From NCBI GenBank assembly GCA_015680685.1, contig MNCI01023945.1, positions 772,061 through 836,060 on the forward strand: a stretch of 64,000 bases of DNA. The letters run 5' to 3'. The position numbers and the translations under genes are program-made. Shown in pieces: positions 11,601 through 22,160 of this stretch. Under the pieces are notes generated by a model. The model had not been told where the DNA came from. It ran no database searches and saw only the letters and a program-made list of their open reading frames with translations. Each line of letters opens with the position of its first letter. The stretch's first letter is position 1. The stretch comes from Gnetum montanum. Lineage: Eukaryota > Streptophyta > Gnetopsida > Gnetales > Gnetaceae.

Positions 11601-14600
11601 CTCAACAAAATTAGAATTCAAAAAGGCACAATCATCAAATTTCCTCATTTTATCTACCATATTTAATGAAAATCCATAATTTGCAACAAAAGAACTTTTC
11701 CGATGCTGGTATGAAAGCATTGTTATAAGAGGATTCAGCATGAGCCAACATATTCTCCCATCTTTGTGGTTGATCTTCACATAAACATTTCAATATCTTC
11801 AACAATGATCTATTTACCACTTCAATTTGCCCATCAGTTTGAGGATGACAGGCTGTAGAAAATGACATGTTTGTTCCCAATAATTGCCAAAGTGATCTCC
11901 AAAAATGACTAGAAAATTTGACATTCCTATCATTCACAACAGTCCATGGAATGCAATGCAATTTCACAACATGCTGAAAGAATCAGTAACATGAGAAGCA
12001 CCACTACTCCTACATGGAATAAAATGAGCCATCTTTGTAAAACTATCTACCACAATACAAACAAAATCATGACTAGATTTTGTCTTTGGAATGCCCCTAA
12101 CAAAGTCCAAAGAAACACTTTTCCTAAGAGCATTTGGGATTGGTAAAGGCAAATAACAACCATCAACACCCTTCCCTCCTTTGAACTTTTAGCAAATATA
12201 ACATTCTTTCACAAATTTAACAATATCCCTATGCATACCCAACCGAAATAATTTTTGCTCACCAATTCCAAAGTCTTGGTTTTGCCCATATGTGCAACCA
12301 TGTCACCATTATGCTTTTCTTCCAAAAGCTTGGATCTGAAGTCACATTTAGGAACACAAATTTTGCCATCTTTGAAAAAATACCATTCTCGATATGATAT
12401 GGCTTCCATTTATCAGCACTTCCAAACAATGGAGAATTCAATTCTTTCCAAATATCACCAAAATCAACACAAAAATGAGCAATATGAATTCTAGACAAAG
12501 CATCAACAACAACATTTGACTTGCCGATTCTATGTTTCAAAACAAAACTAAACCCTTGTAACTGTTCAACCCATTTCATATGTTTATCACTTAATTTTTT
12601 CTAAGAACTCAAGAATTTAAGTGTTGTATGATCAATCAATAAAAAAATTCAAAGCCTAGCAAGTAATATCTCGAATGCTTAATGGCTTGAAGTATAGCAT
12701 ACAATTCCTTCTTGTATACACTATATTTTTGCCTAGCTTCATTCAATTTTTCAGAAAAGATTGCAATGGGCATACCCTCTTGAGATAGCACACCTCCAAT
12801 AGCAAGTCCACTTGTGTCCTCCTCCACTTCAAAAAGTTTGGGAATGCAAAAATTGGAGCACTACAAATCTTCTCTTTCAAAGCTTGAAAAGAATTCTCTT
12901 TTGCTGCATTCCACATAAAAGCTACATTCTTCTTCAAACAAGATAGCATAGGCTATGCAATAGAGCTAGAATTTCTAATAAATCTCCTATAAAAACAAGC
13001 CAAACCAAGAAAAGATCTAACCTCTCCCAAATCTCTAAGTGATGGCCATTACTTGATTGCCTTGATCTTACTTGGCTCCATCTTAACTTGATTCTTGGAG
13101 ACAATATGACCTAAGTAGACAATTTTCTTCTTCATAAAATGACACTTCTTTCCATTGATCACCAATTGAGTTTCATGCAACTTTGCGCAATCCATTCTCA
13201 GGTGTGGCACATGTTCTTCCTTATCAAAACTGTAGACAAGAATATCATCAAAGAAAACAATACAGCATTTGCAAATAAGGTCTCTCAAAACATCATGCAT
13301 AAGCCTCATGAATGTGTTTGAAGCATTGGTTAGCCTAAAAGACATAACTAACCATTTATATAGACCATCAAGTGTTTTGAATGTCATTTTTCATTCAAAA
13401 TGACAATTTCCTAAGTGGACAACATGACCTAAATAGACAATTTTCTTCTTCATAAAATGACATTTCTTTGCTTTGATCACCAATTGAGCTTCATGCAACT
13501 TTAAGCAAACCATGCTCAAGTGTTGCACATGCTCTTCCTCATCAGGACTATAGACAAAAATATCATCAAAGAAAACAATAAAACATTTGCCAATAACATC
13601 TCTCAAAACATCATGTATAAGCTTCATGAATGTGGTTGGAGCATTGGCCAGCCCAAAAGGCATAACTAACCATGACTAACCATTCATATAGACCATCAGG
13701 TGTTTTGAATGTCATTTCCATTCATCTCCCAATCTAGTTCTAACTTAATGATAACCACTTTTCAAATCAATCTTTGAAAATATTTCAACATTGGTCAAAA
13801 CACCAAGAATTTCATGCATTCTTGGGATAGGAAATCTATACTTTATAGTAATCCTATTAACAGCCCTAGAGTCAATGCACACTCTCATTTCATCAATATC
13901 CTTTTTAGGAACAAGAACAGGTGGGACAGCACATGGAAAATAGATTTTTTAATAAAACCATTGAAGAGTAACTCACTTGTGCAACTCCTCCCTTTGATGT
14001 GGAGCCATTCTATATGTTCTCTCATTTAGGATGGTTGCTCTAGGCATGAAATCAATTTAATGTTGGATGGATCTCATTGGTGAAAGCCCCTCCAATTTGC
14101 CTTTGAATACATCAGCAAACTCTTGTGCCAAAGATTGCACAACTAGTTGAAGTTCATTTTGAGGCTCCTCTTCACTTGTATCAATAGTAGACACAATGAC
14201 AAATCCATGTCCAATTTCTTCATGTGCTTTGAGATATTCCTTCTCACTAAGCAATCTCAAAGAAGTATTAATGGGAACATTTTCTCTATATTGCTACAAT
14301 GTCATAGGGATCAATTGGTGTATCTCATCATTCATAAGGACTTACCAAAAATTCCCTCCTCCATCAAATGTAGTCTTGTTATTATAATTCCAAGGTCTAC
14401 CAAGTGTGACATCTGGAAAGAATGCCACATTGCACTTGATCTTTAAAAAAACTAATATTAAAAGATAAAATGCATCTTTCCTTTACCTCTTTACTTGAAT
14501 GGCTACTTTAGGAATGACAAACTTTATTCTTGCCCAAAGTAAATGGAATACAATGCACTAAGGAAGCAAACACACTCCCAAGGACAAACAATCAATCAAT

Positions 14601-17600
14601 TAAACCCTCACATTCTTTCACAATACAAGCTTGACCAACAAAGGATGATCAATCACTCACAATGCTCAAGAAAATCTCTCTCTTTCTCAAGCAAGCTCTT
14701 GACCACAAATGACATTAGGCTAGCATTCGGTGGACATTAGGCATCTTCTCTTCACCTTGGTCTTCTATACCTTTTTGAAGTGTGCCTTGATCTTCCTTGA
14801 TTGTTGGACTTCCTCAAAAAAATCGCACCTTTTTTTGAAAAATGAGTTTTAATGAGACTACAAGTGACTACGACTCGCAAATCCCTCGTAGCAGCCATCG
14901 TGCATGCAAATTGTGAGTAAAAACTGGATATTTTGGCCACTATTTCTATGCCCACTGTGATCTCACGGCAATAAACAACCTGTAGACTGCAACCCCATGA
15001 GGCTCACAAGTCCTCGCAATTCTCTCAAACACTTGAAAATTACAAAAACAACTTACTATGGCAGATTGCAATTGCAACTGCTCACACCTGAATAGACTGC
15101 AACTTGCAACAAGCTTGCAATTGCCTATCCAAACTAGGAAACAATATAAATGACTTCAAACAAAGAACCAAACACAAACACATGACTCCCACTACTCCTA
15201 TGATAGTCTGATGATAAGAATTACCTCAAAGAGTCGGTTAATGTTCACATCACATCTTCTTTGTTTAAATCATTACAACATACTTTGAATGTTAGAAGCA
15301 TGAAAGGGTTCAATACCTTTAATTCTATCAATGAAGAGGGTGAAAAGGCAGAACTAATGGATGTTGTAGAACAATTAAATCAGAACTCTTTTTTCTTTTT
15401 CAAAGGGCATGTGCTTCAAGACAGACACAAAAAGTAGGCCTTGATCAAGGCTTAAATGAAAACAAATAGATAGATAAGTTAAGGGGCACTTAACTTTGCC
15501 TTTGATACCATGTGCCATTTACATCAAATGACCATGGAAGGACTATAAATGCATTCAATATGGAAATCATCCACCAGCTTCCTGTTTCTCAAATCAAGAA
15601 ATTGTCCTTTGCAAAAAGAAAATTTTGGAAACTCTGAAAGCTTATGTTTTCGGTTCATGTGTATCTAAACTTTGTCACATTTGTTACTCCAGAAGTCTCA
15701 CTCAAGTGGATTGTAAGAGGGTCTAACTAGAATTTGCTTTAAAGAGAACTCATGTTCAGATAGTAAAATTGCAGACAAAGAAACCTAAAGCAGTCTAACA
15801 TAGATTTGCAGGTGTACCTTTAAAAGTTGCAAGGAAGATGTGGAACAGCTTCAGACTTCTTTGGAAATATAGGGGACTTTAACTTGTGTGCTAGCCTAAA
15901 TAAATGCCTGTTTAGCAAGACAGTGGGCAAATTTTGGGGGCATGTAGTATCAGTTTTAAAACCAGTCACATTCTTGTAAAGTTAAGAAGAACCCTCAGAC
16001 TAAGGATTCAGTGAGGCAAAAAAATCAGAGTAAGTTCTAAGAGTTGATTGATGTTGATCCTACAAGACCAAATGGGATGCAGAAATTTAATCAGAATTGC
16101 CGCAATCAAGAACAAACATTCCAATGAAAAGCATTTGACATGATTCCTTTATCTCAGATGTTGCCTTGAATATCTAGTAAATGGAATAATGTGGCTTCTT
16201 TCCAAGTTCAGAAGTCTAATCTTTAAAACTTTAATAGTCTCAGCGCTCTTAAAGTTGGGAATCTTGAGAAAGAGAGCAGGAGAACAATGGCACCTGAATG
16301 TACGTAAGGGTGAAACATTTCACAAGCTACATACCAAATGATGTTCTGAAAAAAAAAATCGGAAAAAGGATTCATGTTCCCAAGAAAAGATATCTTAAGA
16401 AAAAAATGGTGCAAATTTAATAGCACAATCATGATATAAAAGGCTTATGGTACTTTACACACAGGTCAAGTAGATAAAGTAGCCATTTGTTGGAAGAAAG
16501 CAAATCCAATATTACATTATGAAAGAGAAGAGGACCAAGTTTATGAGGCTCACAAATGTATATTACTCTTAGATTTGAGAGGTTATGTAAAGAGAAATAG
16601 CTGTTGAAGGAATCTCAGGGTACTCAGAAGGTTAGTTGTACCATGATAAATCACACTGCAAAAAGCCGGTTGGGAAAAAAAGCATCAGAAACAACAAAAA
16701 CATGGAGAAAACTAATTGTTTATAATTCTAATAACCAAGAACATGTGTACCTTTGACGGATTTACCCTTGTAATCAAGAGTAATTATATGCAAAAGTCCA
16801 ATTTAGTTTAAGACCAACAGTTAATTGCACCAAGCACTTGAGTTTCATTCCAAGGAAAGAAAATAAAAGGTCAAAGTACTGTGCTCAACAGGATACCTGA
16901 ACAAGCTCCTCCCTGACCTGGCAGCATGATTTGGACTAAAAGGTAAATCATCACAGAAAGAAAAATGGATCATCTACCAAAAACAAAGCTCTAATAAGGC
17001 AGAGTGAAGGGAAGGTGACTTATTAGCAAAGCGATCTGAATCAATTTTAATTCCTGAAAAGGTCAACACAAATCCCAAACCATAAGATTAATCAATAGGA
17101 GGGTAAAGCATCAGATTCTCCAAAGGATGTAAAGGTATTTAGACTGCTGTGTCAAAGACGAGATAACTACGCCACAGTAAAAAGAGTCTACAAGCATTTT
17201 AGAATGATTTTTCAAATATGTATTCAAAGTAAAACAAATGCAGAACATGATTCAAACCTTCACCAAAATGACCTCCTACAGGTATTTAGCATAATCCTTC
17301 AGAGTGAACTTGATCCAATATTGAGTATATAATGCTTCCAAAATGGGGCGGTAACACTTCCAATTCAAAGTAGTCTAGCCTTTGGGAAATTTCATTAATC
17401 AATCAGAAAAAAGGTAAAACATACATCTTCAGTGAATTTGTTGTGTCGGAAAAAAGAGGAAAAAAAACAGTGACTTGGTGAAGTCAGACGGTAGGATAAA
17501 ACAATGTATAAAACATAGCTTTTTTGTTAAAAACATAATAATGAAAAAAACAGTGCCAACAGAACTTGACTCTAACACAAATCTTAACACAATGATACAT

Positions 17601-19286
17601 CAACAGATGGCTAGTTTAAAAATCACTGATCTAAACACTACAGAAAGAATAAAAGAAGACATTCCAGATGCATCTGCACTCACTCCCACAAAACACCCAT
17701 GTTCCCAAACTCACTTGGGTACACACTCCCATGCTCCCCCATTCTTGCATTCCCAAATGATGTAAAACATAGCAATTTAAACATCATTGTAATGTAGTAG
17801 GAAACTTAGTTTAGTTTATAATGTCTAGTGATATAGACACTGTCTAACAAATCCTTTTGAGTCTATATTGAAGTAATAAATTTTCAATTTCAGTTTTAGA
17901 AGTATCCTTGAATGATAGCTATACTAGTTTTCATTACCAAAAATAATAATAAAATACAACTTGTTCGAATGGTCTACCGAATGCATCTTTTAGACAGATC
18001 AAAAGATTACAAACATTTACCTACAATGAGGATAAACATCCATCCAGATATAGAAAAGATAAATTTAACTTATATAACTGGCAGGTATCTTCGATGGAAG
18101 TCATTTCTATGTCACAGGAAGAACATGAATCGTTTCCTTGTTCATATTTCTTCTATACATTCATTAACTATAATGCTATGGGCTTTCTCAGTAAAAATAT
18201 CAAAAATCATTTTGAATGTAAAAACAACACATAAAATATTCATTAAAGGTCACTCCAACTGTAAGAAAATGACATAGTAAATGGGGCGTGACACGTAAAG
18301 TTTCGTTTGCGAAGCCAAGTTAGGTTAGTCCTACGCTGAATTGCTAACACAATAACACATGAGATAAATGATATGCAGAAAAACGCAAATGGGATAGAAT
18401 ATAAAACATAGAAACATCGTCAATACCGCTAAATACACTGCATGGGATCAGAATGATTGGCTGTATTTTAATTATAAAATTGCTGCTAATGTCCATTGAC
18501 GATAATAGAAAGCTGGTCCAGGCATTAACTCTTCAATATTTAAAATGAACCACAGTGATCAAAGCCGCCGAACACGTTGATTCGCAAAAGATATCCATAC
18601 TGGCAGTCAAGCTTAAAAGAACGGTCGATGCGCTCAAGACCTTGAGGTCTGGCAGGAAGCAGTACATTACTTACTAGTATAAATACACGACAAGCACCAA
18701 TAATACAATAACTTGAATAAAGAAATCAATTCTTCACCAAAACATATAACTCATAAAGCCACTCTTTCATATCGCACAACTCATGCTATTAAAATCTTAA
18801 GTAGGTCATTTCGTTCTTTAATGCAGGACTTCGAATCAAGTAGCTCGATCCATCCTCTGTTGACCTTGCTTAAGTAGCTTAACGAAAGTAAATTCAGATA
18901 TACAACGCAAGAAATGGACCAGAAACTTGATTCCATAATACGTAATAAATTATCCGACATGCTTTGGACGCTAAAACATTTTTCGACATATGCTAGGGTT
19001 TGCCACATACGGAAGTAACAGTAATTTTACAAAACTCACGCCCAATGCGTCGCTTCAAGACGCAAAAACCAAAATGCAAAAGAAGATAAAAACCGGAAAA
19101 AAAAAGAACTTAGCAACTTACCTTATCACCAATGAAGGGAACTTTTTTGGCTTCCTCGGCCTGTATAGCATCTCTCTGCTTCTTGATGTCGTCGTCTCTG
19201 TACTGATGCCATTCGACATCTCCATCAGCGATGAAGCCATCGCAAGGGGCGCTGGAAGCCGTATCAGAAGTGGAAGAATGATCCAT
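8638..19286 (-). CDS. OTUB1: Otubain-like ubiquitin thioesterase (OTU-family deubiquitinase), 8 exons
   Basis: Cysteine protease that removes ubiquitin from proteins, acting in cytosol/nucleus (known for plant and animal otubains). Coding exons: 19286-19122, 9989-9924, 9844-9761, 9623-9501, 9421-9372, 9206-9157, 9075-8984, 8898-8638. Together they total 891 nt with no internal stop, giving 296 residues, close to the 306 I recall for the Arabidopsis protein. Catalytic residues are visible: GDGNC (Asp92, Cys95), [10 protein letters not shown] (His288, Asp290), and the otubain segments [16 protein letters not shown] and VEPMGEE. Splice phases match at every junction. All sites are GT-AG except intron 2, where AAG is followed by GC. 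The start was chosen for its exact exon length, the downstream donor GATAAG|GTAAGT and the alignment [12 protein letters not shown] to the plant family. The gene appears intact and functional. Confidence 0.95.
9845..9923 (-). other. Apparent GC-AG intron 2 of OTUB gene
   Basis: Exon 2 ends AAG at 9,924 and the next two bases on the minus strand are GC. The acceptor is TGTAG before 9,844. The nearest GT downstream would add 13 nt and break the frame, while the GC donor joins KEKIK to VLSQSYS exactly as the family requires. Length 79 bp. Confidence 0.75.
11180..14450 (-). pseudogene. Ty3/gypsy chromovirus-type pol remnant in OTUB intron 1
   Basis: Minus-strand pol fragments in canonical order: protease end (LGRPWNY, about 14,410), RT start ([20 protein letters not shown], 14,057-14,150), RT palm with FFDDI (13,049-13,720, duplicated), RNase H ([15 protein letters not shown], about 12,800), [20 protein letters not shown] (12,520-12,579), integrase core ([11 protein letters not shown], then [15 protein letters not shown], 12,150-11,820) and the post-core segment ending [12 protein letters not shown] (11,220-11,260). 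Stops and frameshifts separate the pieces. No gag or paired LTRs were found. The chromovirus label rests on the RT-RH-IN wording and is moderately sure. It is inactive. Confidence 0.88.
13101..13722 (-). repeat. Tandem duplication of RT palm segment
   Basis: About 300 bp is present twice with a 318-bp offset (13,101-13,396 and 13,419-13,722). Both copies encode the RT stretch from [15 protein letters not shown] through VFFDDI to KKKIVYLGH. Divergence by eye is about 10-15%, plus a small repeat of 'ACTAACCAT' in the second. The polymerase active site therefore occurs twice in the remnant. Confidence 0.88.
14451..15493 (-). other. Non-coding 5' part of intronic retroelement, gag absent
   Basis: Between the protease remnant and the primer-site-like sequence only about 1 kb remains, too short for gag. 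On the minus strand the part at 14,470-14,700 has an AATAAAG signal in a GT-rich context, like an LTR or leader. Several TGCAATTGCAA-like short repeats occur at 15,060-15,130. No coding potential was recognised. Confidence 0.4.
15494..15510 (-). promoter_or_regulatory. Primer-binding-site-like sequence (initiator Met type)
   Basis: On the minus strand TGGTATCAAAGGCAAAG follows TGGCACA. It resembles the plant initiator-tRNA primer site TGGTATCAGAGC. It would be the primer site of the minus-strand element at 11,180-14,450, with its 5' LTR starting at about 15,511. No matching LTR copy was found on the left, so the LTR itself is unproven. Confidence 0.4.
15511..19100 (-). other. OTUB intron 1, 5' part, no recognised feature
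   Basis: About 3.6 kb of AT-rich intronic sequence. The longest open frames (17,475-17,765 and 17,912-18,277, plus strand) lack family resemblance and look like chance. The start may include the LTR of the intronic retroelement. Confidence 0.5.
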
Positions 19287-19605
19287 AACAACGGCGATGA
19301 TAATCGCTCTCTGTCTTTGTCACCGCTGCTGCTTAGGGTTTCAATCGATCGATCCAAGTTGTCCGACGATTCTGGTGCTGCGGCGGTTCGCTACAACTCA
19401 AGTTCCAGTCAGGACAAGCGCAGAAGGCATCTGCTGTTGGTTTGCTGTTGTTATAGGTGTTCGCTGGGCTGGGTGGGTGGATAATTAACAACGTAATCAC
19501 CAATGACTATGAATTTGTGTATCATTATCATAAACACAAATAAAGAAGAACGTACTTACGATATGCAGCTCACAGTTCACAGCTCACGACTCACGACGAC
19601 TCACA
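19287..19605 (-). promoter_or_regulatory. OTUB 5' leader with short uORF, GTCGTGAGCTGTGA repeats and possible leader intron
   Basis: Transcription should start about 30 bases from the TATA box, near 19,600. The leader then begins within direct repeats of GTCGTGAGCTGTGA and shorter GTCGTGAG units (19,565-19,620). A 10-codon upstream ORF runs from 19,430 to 19,398. A GTAAGT donor at 19,559-19,554 and CAG acceptors near 19,470 and 19,445 could remove a leader intron of about 90-115 bases. All of this is inferred from sequence alone. Confidence 0.45.
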
Positions 19606-19630
19606 GCTCACGACGACGCTTCGCTTCGTC

Positions 19631-19640
19631 TTTTTATATA
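19631..19640 (-). promoter_or_regulatory. TATA box of OTUB gene
   Basis: TATATAAAAA on the minus strand, 345 bases upstream of the ATG, in the correct orientation and followed by a GC-richer leader. It is the only good TATA motif just upstream of exon 1. Confidence 0.7.
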
Positions 19641-20090
19641 AGGCTGGCCTCTGCTACAGAGCACAAAAGTTGCAATGCTTTTACAAACTATTTCGTATAT
19701 TCTGGCAAATCTGCTTTTACGAAGTTTCCTCCTCGTAGAATGATTATCTCTGGAACGTTTTTACACGGATCGTCGTTAATCTTAAAATGATTGTTAATCC
19801 AAAAATAAGTAAAAATTGTTATTCTAAAAAAATTAAGGGGACTTTGTACTTAGTTATTAAATTGCTGACAGATTTTGGTTTGCCGTTGAGCAAGGGTAAT
19901 GGATAAAGGATGTTCGTTCTGATTATTTATCCTTTAGAAATGTCTATTACAAAGCCTATTAAACTAATAAATTGCTATCAAAGCTTGAGGTTTGAGAAAT
20001 CACAAATTGATCCAACAATGTTGATTTGCTTTCCAAAATCTTTTCCAAAGATTATATGAGAAAATACAAGACAAATAAAAAGAGAGATAC

Positions 20091-20236
20091 ATTAACACTG
20101 CAAATCATACACTGATCCACATCAATTCAAAAATGGACGATTGGGATGGTGTTAGGTAGTCATGGGATGTGATACATGTTCATCCCAACCATCCATTTGA
20201 CCTGATGTACATTGGTTTATGATTTTCTCATTAACA
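20091..20236. mobile_element. MITE-like foldback element
   Basis: Arms 20,091-20,148 and 20,181-20,236 are imperfect inverted repeats around a 32-base loop. Matching segments include GATTGGGATG / CATCCCAACC, ACATCAATTCAAA / TTTGACCTGATGT, AAATCATA / TATGATTT and ATTAACA / TTAACA. The size (about 150 bp) and structure fit a miniature inverted-repeat element or hairpin. No target duplication was confirmed. It lies about 450 bases upstream of the OTUB TATA box. Confidence 0.6.
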
Positions 20237-20374
20237 CTTATAATTGAAAACTCAATAAAAAGATATTGGAAGTCATTTTCAAGAAACTCACAATAAGTGC
20301 TAAAAAAAATCTAAGTTGTCATGGTTGGGGGTTTTGGAATATGAAATAATTAAAACATAGATACACCCAAAGAT

Positions 20375-20475
20375 TTATAGAAATTTATAACTCAATGCTA
20401 CCTAATATAATCTAACCCATGACCTAGGGTTACCAAGCCAAGACTCATACCACTAGGCTATCACCTCATTATTAA
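20375..20475 (-). mobile_element. tRNA-derived SINE copy 2
   Basis: On the minus strand: GATAGCCTAGTGGTATGAG (A-box-like), then CATGGGTTAGATTATA (degraded B box), then a GAGTTATAAATTTCTA tail. It has the same layout as copies 1 and 3 and faces copy 3 head to head across 35 bases. Confidence 0.65.
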
Positions 20476-20510
20476 GTTATCATAGTCAAGAAGAGGTTCC
20501 AAAATCTTTG

Positions 20511-20640
20511 AATAATGAGGTGTTAACTTAGTGGTAAGCTTTTAATTTAAAAGTTCAGAGTCATGGGTTCAATTCTAATGAGCAAAATTGAGTTATAAAG
20601 TTCTAATTGGACTATATATCTTACAATTATTTCAAGTTTC
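20511..20640 (+). mobile_element. tRNA-derived SINE copy 3
   Basis: Plus strand: AATAATGAGGTGTTAAC leads into an A-box-like TTAACTTAGTGGTAAGC, a B-box-like GGGTTCAATTCTAA follows, then the tail GAGTTATAAAGTTCTAATT. The AATAATGAGGTG head is shared in inverted orientation with copy 2. RNA polymerase III promoter boxes are expected in tRNA-derived SINEs. Confidence 0.7.
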
Positions 20641-20645
20641 CAACA

Positions 20646-20829
20646 CTCAAAAACCTTTAAGTAAATGGTTTAAGCTTGGCATTACCTTTCCTTCATCTCT
20701 TCATAAGTATAATCAATGGATTACTTGGTGTAAGTGACTCAAAAACCTTTAAGTAAATGGTTTAAGCTTGGCATTACCTTTCCTTCATCTCTTCATAAGT
20801 ATAATCAATGGATTACTTGGTGTAAGTGA
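20646..20829. repeat. Perfect 92-bp tandem duplication
   Basis: 20,646-20,737 and 20,738-20,829 are identical by eye over 92 bases. Absence of differences in otherwise decayed DNA suggests a recent duplication, or an assembly effect. Confidence 0.9.
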
Positions 20830-21580
20830 TGCTTCTAAAGGTTCAACACCCACCAAACTCCTCCTAATTGCACAACCCCCCCTCCCCCATTTTGGTCCAA
20901 GCTTGCCTATACTTTTATTTGTTTTAATACTTATTTAGGGGATGTCAACTTTGATGTGCACCTATGAAGATATGAAATGATTCCACTCCTTAAAAAATTA
21001 AGTATTTTTATGGTATTTGATTAATCAACATTTGCCTATCGATATTCACCTCTTATTTGGGTATTCATGATCTTAGTTATCATTTGTGCCACACGGAAAA
21101 CTCATTCATCAACTACTTTTTTACTTGTTCACTTCCTCCAAGGTCTTAGTATTGGTGTAGCTTCCATTTACATGGTTTTAAGCCAAGGTTGGAGGAAGTT
21201 TTATTTGGTGATATTCCTCAACTTCAAGGATTTTTGCTTCGCTCTTAGAATTGCTTTGGTTTCCTTGTTATCTTTTTGATTTACAAATTTCAATGTCATG
21301 TGGTTTATCATATCAATTCTTCATCTAGTGTTATTCCTTTGTCAACTCAAGATGACATCATTCAATAGCTCATGCTTTAGTTGGAGGCTATGAATGTATA
21401 CATCAATTTTTTTCTTTTATGTTTACAAGAGGGGAGAGTTTTTAGGATTAGTTGCAAGGATGAAAACCTGAAAAGGCATGCCAAAATTGTTGGGCTTTTT
21501 CTTTAGACTCTTTCTTTGATAATCTTATGAACTTTAATTTTTTTAAATATTATTATTCGTCTTTTTAAGGTTCGATACCC
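20830..21580. other. No recognised feature
   Basis: AT-rich sequence with a 70-codon hydrophobic open frame (21,067-21,279, plus) lacking any recognised motif. Probably decayed repeat. Confidence 0.5.
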
Positions 21581-21692
21581 CTCCTCCCCACATATCCCAA
21601 CCCCTTCCCCACACCTCCATAACCCATCCATCCTCCCTCCCACAACCCCCTCTCCCCATCCCACCCCACAACCTTCCCTTCTCTCCCCACCT
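21581..21692. repeat. C-rich / G-quadruplex-capable tract
   Basis: About 110 bases made almost entirely of CCC/CCCC runs separated by short AT-containing spacers. The minus strand has many closely spaced GGG runs, compatible with G-quadruplex folding. The surrounding sequence is strongly AT-rich. Confidence 0.7.
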
Positions 21693-22160
21693 TTTATGTT
21701 TACAAGAAGTCTTCAATAATAAGTGAGAAACTAAGAGAGGACTTCTAAAAAGGGTAAGGTCTATTCCATTTCCTATCCCAAAGAAGAGATTTTCCAAGAT
21801 TGGTTATATTCATAAAAATCATAAAAGACATCACCAAAATCATTGGCCCATTTCTTTTTTGTTTTGCTAGATTTTTTGTACTTGATTCTAAATTTTTTCT
21901 TTCTAGTACATTTTATTTTTAAGGGGGGTGTTAGAATCCTGAAATAATTGTCATCAATTCTCAGCATTGAAAACTAATTTCCCTTGTAATTTCCCATCTG
22001 GAGTGTGTAGGAGCTAGAGTTATTGTCATAAGCTCAAATACACAACATTTTCTAGTAATTTTGGCTTTTACCCATCTCCCATGCACAACATGCTGTAACA
22101 AACCTAAGGATTTCTAGCTTCTTTATGCAATCAAGATAGAACTCTTAGGTTTTGGCAATC

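Larger units (their letters stand above)
9990..19121 (-). other. Giant intron 1 of OTUB gene (9,132 bp)
   Basis: Bounded by donor AAG|GTAAGT at 19,121 and acceptor ATACAG at 9,990. The other six introns are only 79-165 bp. The enlargement is partly explained by a minus-strand Ty3/gypsy remnant (11,180-14,450, same transcriptional direction as the gene) and a primer-site-like sequence at 15,494-15,510. In 9,990-11,170 and 15,520-19,100 nothing else was recognised; short open frames there look random. Confidence 0.9.

Noticed and set aside
17475-18277. Two open frames of 96 and 121 codons in OTUB intron 1
   Set aside because: Compositional AT-rich open stretches on the strand opposite the gene, with no motif or codon character.
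19118-19357. 79-codon open frame overlapping OTUB exon 1
   Set aside because: Its first codon is TTG, not ATG, and it is a shifted-frame shadow of exon 1.
20511-20640. tRNA gene
   Set aside because: A and B boxes are present but no cloverleaf or acceptor stem pairing could be made. The shared tail in three copies points to a SINE.
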